Made by a program: the position numbers and the translations under genes. 25,529 nucleotides of DNA from Candidatus Cloacimonadota bacterium (GTDB lineage Bacteria; Cloacimonadota; Cloacimonadia; Cloacimonadales; TCS61), in contig DAOUUD010000003.1 of NCBI GenBank assembly GCA_030668345.1, positions 1 to 25,529 of the forward strand, given 5' to 3'. A model generated the notes under the pieces. That model saw nothing but the letters and a program-made list of their open reading frames with translations, did not search any database and was not told the DNA's origin. Positions 23,014 through 25,529 of the stretch are shown piece after piece; within the stretch, counting starts at the first letter, position 1; each line of letters opens with the position of its first letter.

Positions 23014-23532
23014 TTACAAATAAACAAATATAAAATCAAGTGAACAATCATTGATATTAATCCAATTAAATATGCCATAACTTGAATTACTACGTAAGTA
23101 TATAAATTTTTTAATAGCCTTATTTAATAAAGTCTCTTTTATTTCATTTATTGCATCTTCTTTGCTTTTTCCATTTAAATCTTTTTCAACCAAATCTGAT
23201 TCAATTATTTCAATTGCATTTTTACCAAGACCTCTTAGCGACTTATTTATATTTGCAATAATTTCAGACATATAGTATTTAACATGGATAATCAATCCAA
23301 CAATTATGGAACAAGATAAACTTATTAATGCTAACAAAGCTAATGAAGAAAATGGTATATTTATGTTTTTCTTAATCTCTAATAATGTTGCAAAATAAAA
23401 ACCAATCGTTGCAAGTGATGGTATTAATAATTTTTTTGGAAGTTCCATTAATCTTTCTAGAATGGAGACTAACTCTCCAATATTTTTAATAGAACTTATA
23501 ATTATCTTTTTTGCTTTTTCAATTTTTTCCAA
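23014..23532 (-). CDS. Unrecognised two-helix membrane protein
   Basis: A 172-aa protein I do not recognise. A charged N-terminal helix (1-32) precedes two membrane spans (about 35-52 and 61-84). A cytosol-type tail with Lys/Glu-rich helices follows (about 90-145), then a short hydrophobic, aromatic C-terminus ending F-I-F-V-Y-L. The start is TTG, supported by AGGAAG 6 nt upstream; the first internal ATG would lose the N-terminal helix. Base composition is visibly richer in A and T than in the genes on either side. It lies 14 nt before the uridylyltransferase gene ends and is separated from the caspase-like gene by the palindromic repeats. Possibly an acquired gene; function unknown. Confidence 0.65.
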   Translation of the reverse strand: MEKIEKAKKIIISSIKNIGELVSILERLMELPKKLLIPSLATIGFYFATLLEIKKNINIPFSSLALLALISLSCSIIVGLIIHVKYYMSEIIANINKSLRGLGKNAIEIIESDLVEKDLNGKSKEDAINEIKETLLNKAIKKFIYLRSNSSYGIFNWININDCSLDFIFVYL

Positions 23533-23546
23533 AACGTACTTCCTAA

Positions 23547-24905
23547 TTATATTTTAATATTTCTCAATTTCTTATTTTCAAGTCTATAGTTACCATTTAT
23601 TATCACATCGCCAATTATTTCTACATTCTTGCCAAAATAAACATTACCTTGCACAGTTAAACTACGACACTTTTTAAGAGAAGGAATCCCTTCCTTAAAA
23701 TGTTCTCTGAGTTGCTCTATTGTTTTGTAATATCTATCATTCAGATCGATCTTCGGAGGTTTTTTCATTCCGTTATTAAGAACAATTTTATATTCATCAG
23801 TAAGCTGGTAAGCATCACTCCAGATCGCCAGCAGGTCCGTGGTTTTCTTTACGGGAGCGAATCTATCGCGATGTACAACAACCGCTTGGGATCCTTTGAA
23901 CACACTGATAGCTGCGCCCATGGCACTTTCTAACTGGAATACTTTTATCCCATCCACTTCTTTCTCATTTAAAATAAACTGCAATGGCAACAGGTTATTA
24001 GTTTCAAAAAGCTTCTGTTTCAATGCCTTCAAATTTACCCATAGGTTATTTGTATTAAAATAACTGTATCTATTCACATCATGGAAAAACTCGATCTCAT
24101 CATCAGGGCATTGAGCGGTTTCACGTAGAAGAAGCTGTCCGCCTTTTGTCTGAGCCAGGTGACCACCTTTCTTATCTACTTCAGTACGTCGGCAAACTTC
24201 CATCAGGAAAGGTGCTTTACTTTCCGCAAAGTAATTGAATATTTTTTCGTCAACCACTGCTCCCAGGTTATCGGAATTGGAAATAAAAGCGTATTCGAAG
24301 CCTAATTCCAGTAATTTATCCAGCACACCCGAACTGGCAAGGGCACTGTAAATCTCACCGTGCCCGGGTGGGTTCCAGTTCAAATTATCGTTTTCATTTT
24401 GCAATGGTGATAGATCGTCTTTTCTTATTTTGGGAAATTTATTCTGCACAAAATCCAGGGGAAGATAGGGAAGAGGAAGTTGTGAATATTTTCTCAGGTA
24501 AGAAAGCGAATCTGTCTGTGTGTTGAAACTATGCATCAAGAGAAGGGGAATATCTTTCCCAGATTTACCGCGAATGTATAATATTTGCCGGGCAATGATA
24601 TCCAGAAAATTCAGATCACCTTTAACTTTTAGAAGAGTCTTGGCTTTTTTAAGTCCCATGCTTGTTCCCAGTCCACCATTTAATTTGATAACAGCCAGTT
24701 TTTCCAATTGGGAAGAAGCCGGGATTTGCAAATTATCATAATTGATTATGTTCGTTTCATCGGGTGGTTCAATTTCATTTTCGGAAATTTTTCCCGTGAA
24801 GCCTTCCAGTATTTGGTAATAATAAGTGGAAAAAGATTGGATCACCAGATCATTCAAACCGACATTTTGCATGATCTCTACAAACTGAGCAAGACTGCTC
24901 TTCAT
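23547..24905 (-). CDS. UDPGP-family UTP--sugar-1-phosphate uridylyltransferase
   Basis: Makes a UDP-sugar from UTP and a sugar-1-phosphate (452 aa). It is of the eukaryote-like UDPGP family rather than the GalU family. The nucleotide-binding loop is K-L-N-G-G-L-G-T-S-M-G (74-84) followed by P/A-K-T, and later blocks are N-P-P-G-H-G-E-I-Y near residue 180 and F-I-S-N-S-D-N-L-G-A near 210. The C-terminus ends in a short beta-helix-like segment (G-N-V-Y-F-G-K-N-V-E-I-I-G-D-V). The best substrate guess is glucose-1-phosphate; related enzymes use N-acetylhexosamine phosphates, so this is not certain. TAGGAAA precedes the ATG. It lies 21 nt downstream of the glycosyltransferase, both fitting cell-envelope polysaccharide supply. 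Confidence 0.9.
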   Translation of the reverse strand: MKSSLAQFVEIMQNVGLNDLVIQSFSTYYYQILEGFTGKISENEIEPPDETNIINYDNLQIPASSQLEKLAVIKLNGGLGTSMGLKKAKTLLKVKGDLNFLDIIARQILYIRGKSGKDIPLLLMHSFNTQTDSLSYLRKYSQLPLPYLPLDFVQNKFPKIRKDDLSPLQNENDNLNWNPPGHGEIYSALASSGVLDKLLELGFEYAFISNSDNLGAVVDEKIFNYFAESKAPFLMEVCRRTEVDKKGGHLAQTKGGQLLLRETAQCPDDEIEFFHDVNRYSYFNTNNLWVNLKALKQKLFETNNLLPLQFILNEKEVDGIKVFQLESAMGAAISVFKGSQAVVVHRDRFAPVKKTTDLLAIWSDAYQLTDEYKIVLNNGMKKPPKIDLNDRYYKTIEQLREHFKEGIPSLKKCRSLTVQGNVYFGKNVEIIGDVIINGNYRLENKKLRNIKI

Positions 24906-24926
24906 TTGTTTCCTACCTTCTATTGC

Positions 24927-25529
24927 TTAGAAATTTATTTTTTCTTTGATCGAAATTTTATTAAGTCTATTGCCTTTTCGGTTCTGATTCACGATGAGTT
25001 CTCCCAGAAGCCCGATCGAGAAAAACTGCAATCCAAGTATGATAAGCAAAGTGGAAAGATATAAAAGCGGACGATTGTAAAGCGGTTGACCGAAACCAAG
25101 TTTCATGATCGTAAGATACAAACCGATAAGAATACCTGCCAGGCTGAATGTTGATCCAATCCTACCGAAAAGATATAACGGGCTGTGAATGTATCCTGTA
25201 ACCAGTTTTACCGTTAACAGATCAAGAAAGCCACGCAGATATCTTTCTGCACCATATTTGGATTTCCCAAATTTGCGTGACCGGTGATGAACCGGAATTT
25301 CAGCTACTTTAAATCCTTTGGCGTGAGCCAGAGCAGGAATGTAACGGTGCATTTCTCCATAAATGTCCAACTCTTCTATAACCTCTTTGCGATATGCTTT
25401 GAATCCACAGTTGAAATCGTGAAGCTTTAATCCGAATGATGATGATACAATAGAATTAAAAAATTTAGAAGGTCCTGTTTTAGAAATTGGATCTTTGCGT
25501 TTCTTCTTCCATCCTGTTACCAGATCATA
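24927..25529 (-). CDS. Family 2 glycosyltransferase, 5' end cut by window edge (GtrB/DPM1-like)
   Basis: Partial: the frame is open from the window end to the stop, giving the C-terminal 200 aa; the UDP/GDP-binding start is outside. The visible sequence begins Y-D-L-V-T-G-W-K-K-K-R-K-D-P and continues with L-H-D-F-N-C-G-F-K-A-Y-R-K-E-V, then E-M-H-R-Y-I-P and H-R-x-R-x-F-G-K-S-K-Y-G, all typical of polyprenyl-phosphate hexosyltransferases and related GT2 enzymes. Two C-terminal membrane helices (last 80 or so residues) fit the GtrB-like form. Such enzymes charge undecaprenyl phosphate with glucose or mannose for periplasmic glycan transfer; which sugar is used here is unknown. A TTG at 25370 is internal, not the start. 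Confidence 0.88.
   Translation of the reverse strand, partial: YDLVTGWKKKRKDPISKTGPSKFFNSIVSSSFGLKLHDFNCGFKAYRKEVIEELDIYGEMHRYIPALAHAKGFKVAEIPVHHRSRKFGKSKYGAERYLRGFLDLLTVKLVTGYIHSPLYLFGRIGSTFSLAGILIGLYLTIMKLGFGQPLYNRPLLYLSTLLIILGLQFFSIGLLGELIVNQNRKGNRLNKISIKEKINF

Noticed and set aside
24118..24133. parS-like sequence GGTTTCACGTAGAAGA in the uridylyltransferase gene
   Set aside because: Four mismatches from the consensus, including loss of the palindromic right half; not a credible ParB site.

Overview
This window is AT-rich bacterial chromosome, densely packed and almost entirely core genes. Signs of a Gram-negative, LPS-type cell are a LolA-like lipoprotein carrier, an LptE-like assembly lipoprotein, two further lipoprotein/periplasmic proteins and two LytM-type M23 peptidases. 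The short sigma-70 factor without region 1.1, the bactofilin/ParAB grouping and the gene content suggest the FCB side of the bacterial tree, with Cloacimonadota or a related candidate phylum as my best guess. That is inference from gene style; no rRNA or other marker settles it.

Layout. (1) 21-6324, minus strand: lptE-like, RluB-type pseudouridine synthase, ychF, ftsK, lolA-like and manC, in tight or overlapping order. (2) 6325-7122: a divergent intergenic region with a perfect 12-bp inverted repeat, then a plus-strand gene fusing a helix-turn-helix to a PTS EIIA domain. It ends in a 20-bp gap that holds a perfect 16-bp consensus parS site. (3) 7123-19751, minus strand: one long co-directional run, transcribed in the order rsmG, parA, parB, membrane M23 peptidase, bactofilin, atpZ-like, atpI, atpB, triple-hairpin atpE, single-hairpin atpE, atpF, atpH, atpA, atpG, atpD, atpC, and after a 127-nt gap a DUF4015-like glycosidase lipoprotein. 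(4) 19893-22295, plus strand: acylphosphatase, LysM/M23 peptidase, HspR-like MerR regulator, sigma-70 factor. (5) 22328-25529, minus strand: a caspase/CHAT-like His-Cys protein, a palindromic repeat pair, an unrecognised two-helix membrane protein, a UDPGP-family uridylyltransferase and a glycosyltransferase cut by the window end.

The most unusual system is the F-type ATP synthase rotor. The operon carries two c-subunit genes in tandem. One encodes an ordinary hairpin with a two-carboxylate Na+-type site (E33 and E66, followed by S-T and Y71). The other encodes three fused hairpins (250 aa) in which the ion-binding glutamate is Gln in hairpins 1 and 2 (Q64, Q146) and Glu only in hairpin 3 (E233). 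A hybrid or exchangeable rotor with fewer ion sites per ring is the obvious hypothesis. It resembles the known Acetobacterium woodii hybrid rotor but uses a triplicated rather than duplicated hairpin.

Other points of interest are the parS site about 11 kb from parB, the linkage of parAB with bactofilin, M23 peptidase and ATP synthase, a sigma factor lacking two conserved aromatic residues in its promoter-melting region next to an HspR-like regulator, and a small accessory-looking patch around 22.3-23.5 kb. I saw no rRNA, tRNA, CRISPR array or intact transposase. No intergenic stretch exceeds about 140 bases.
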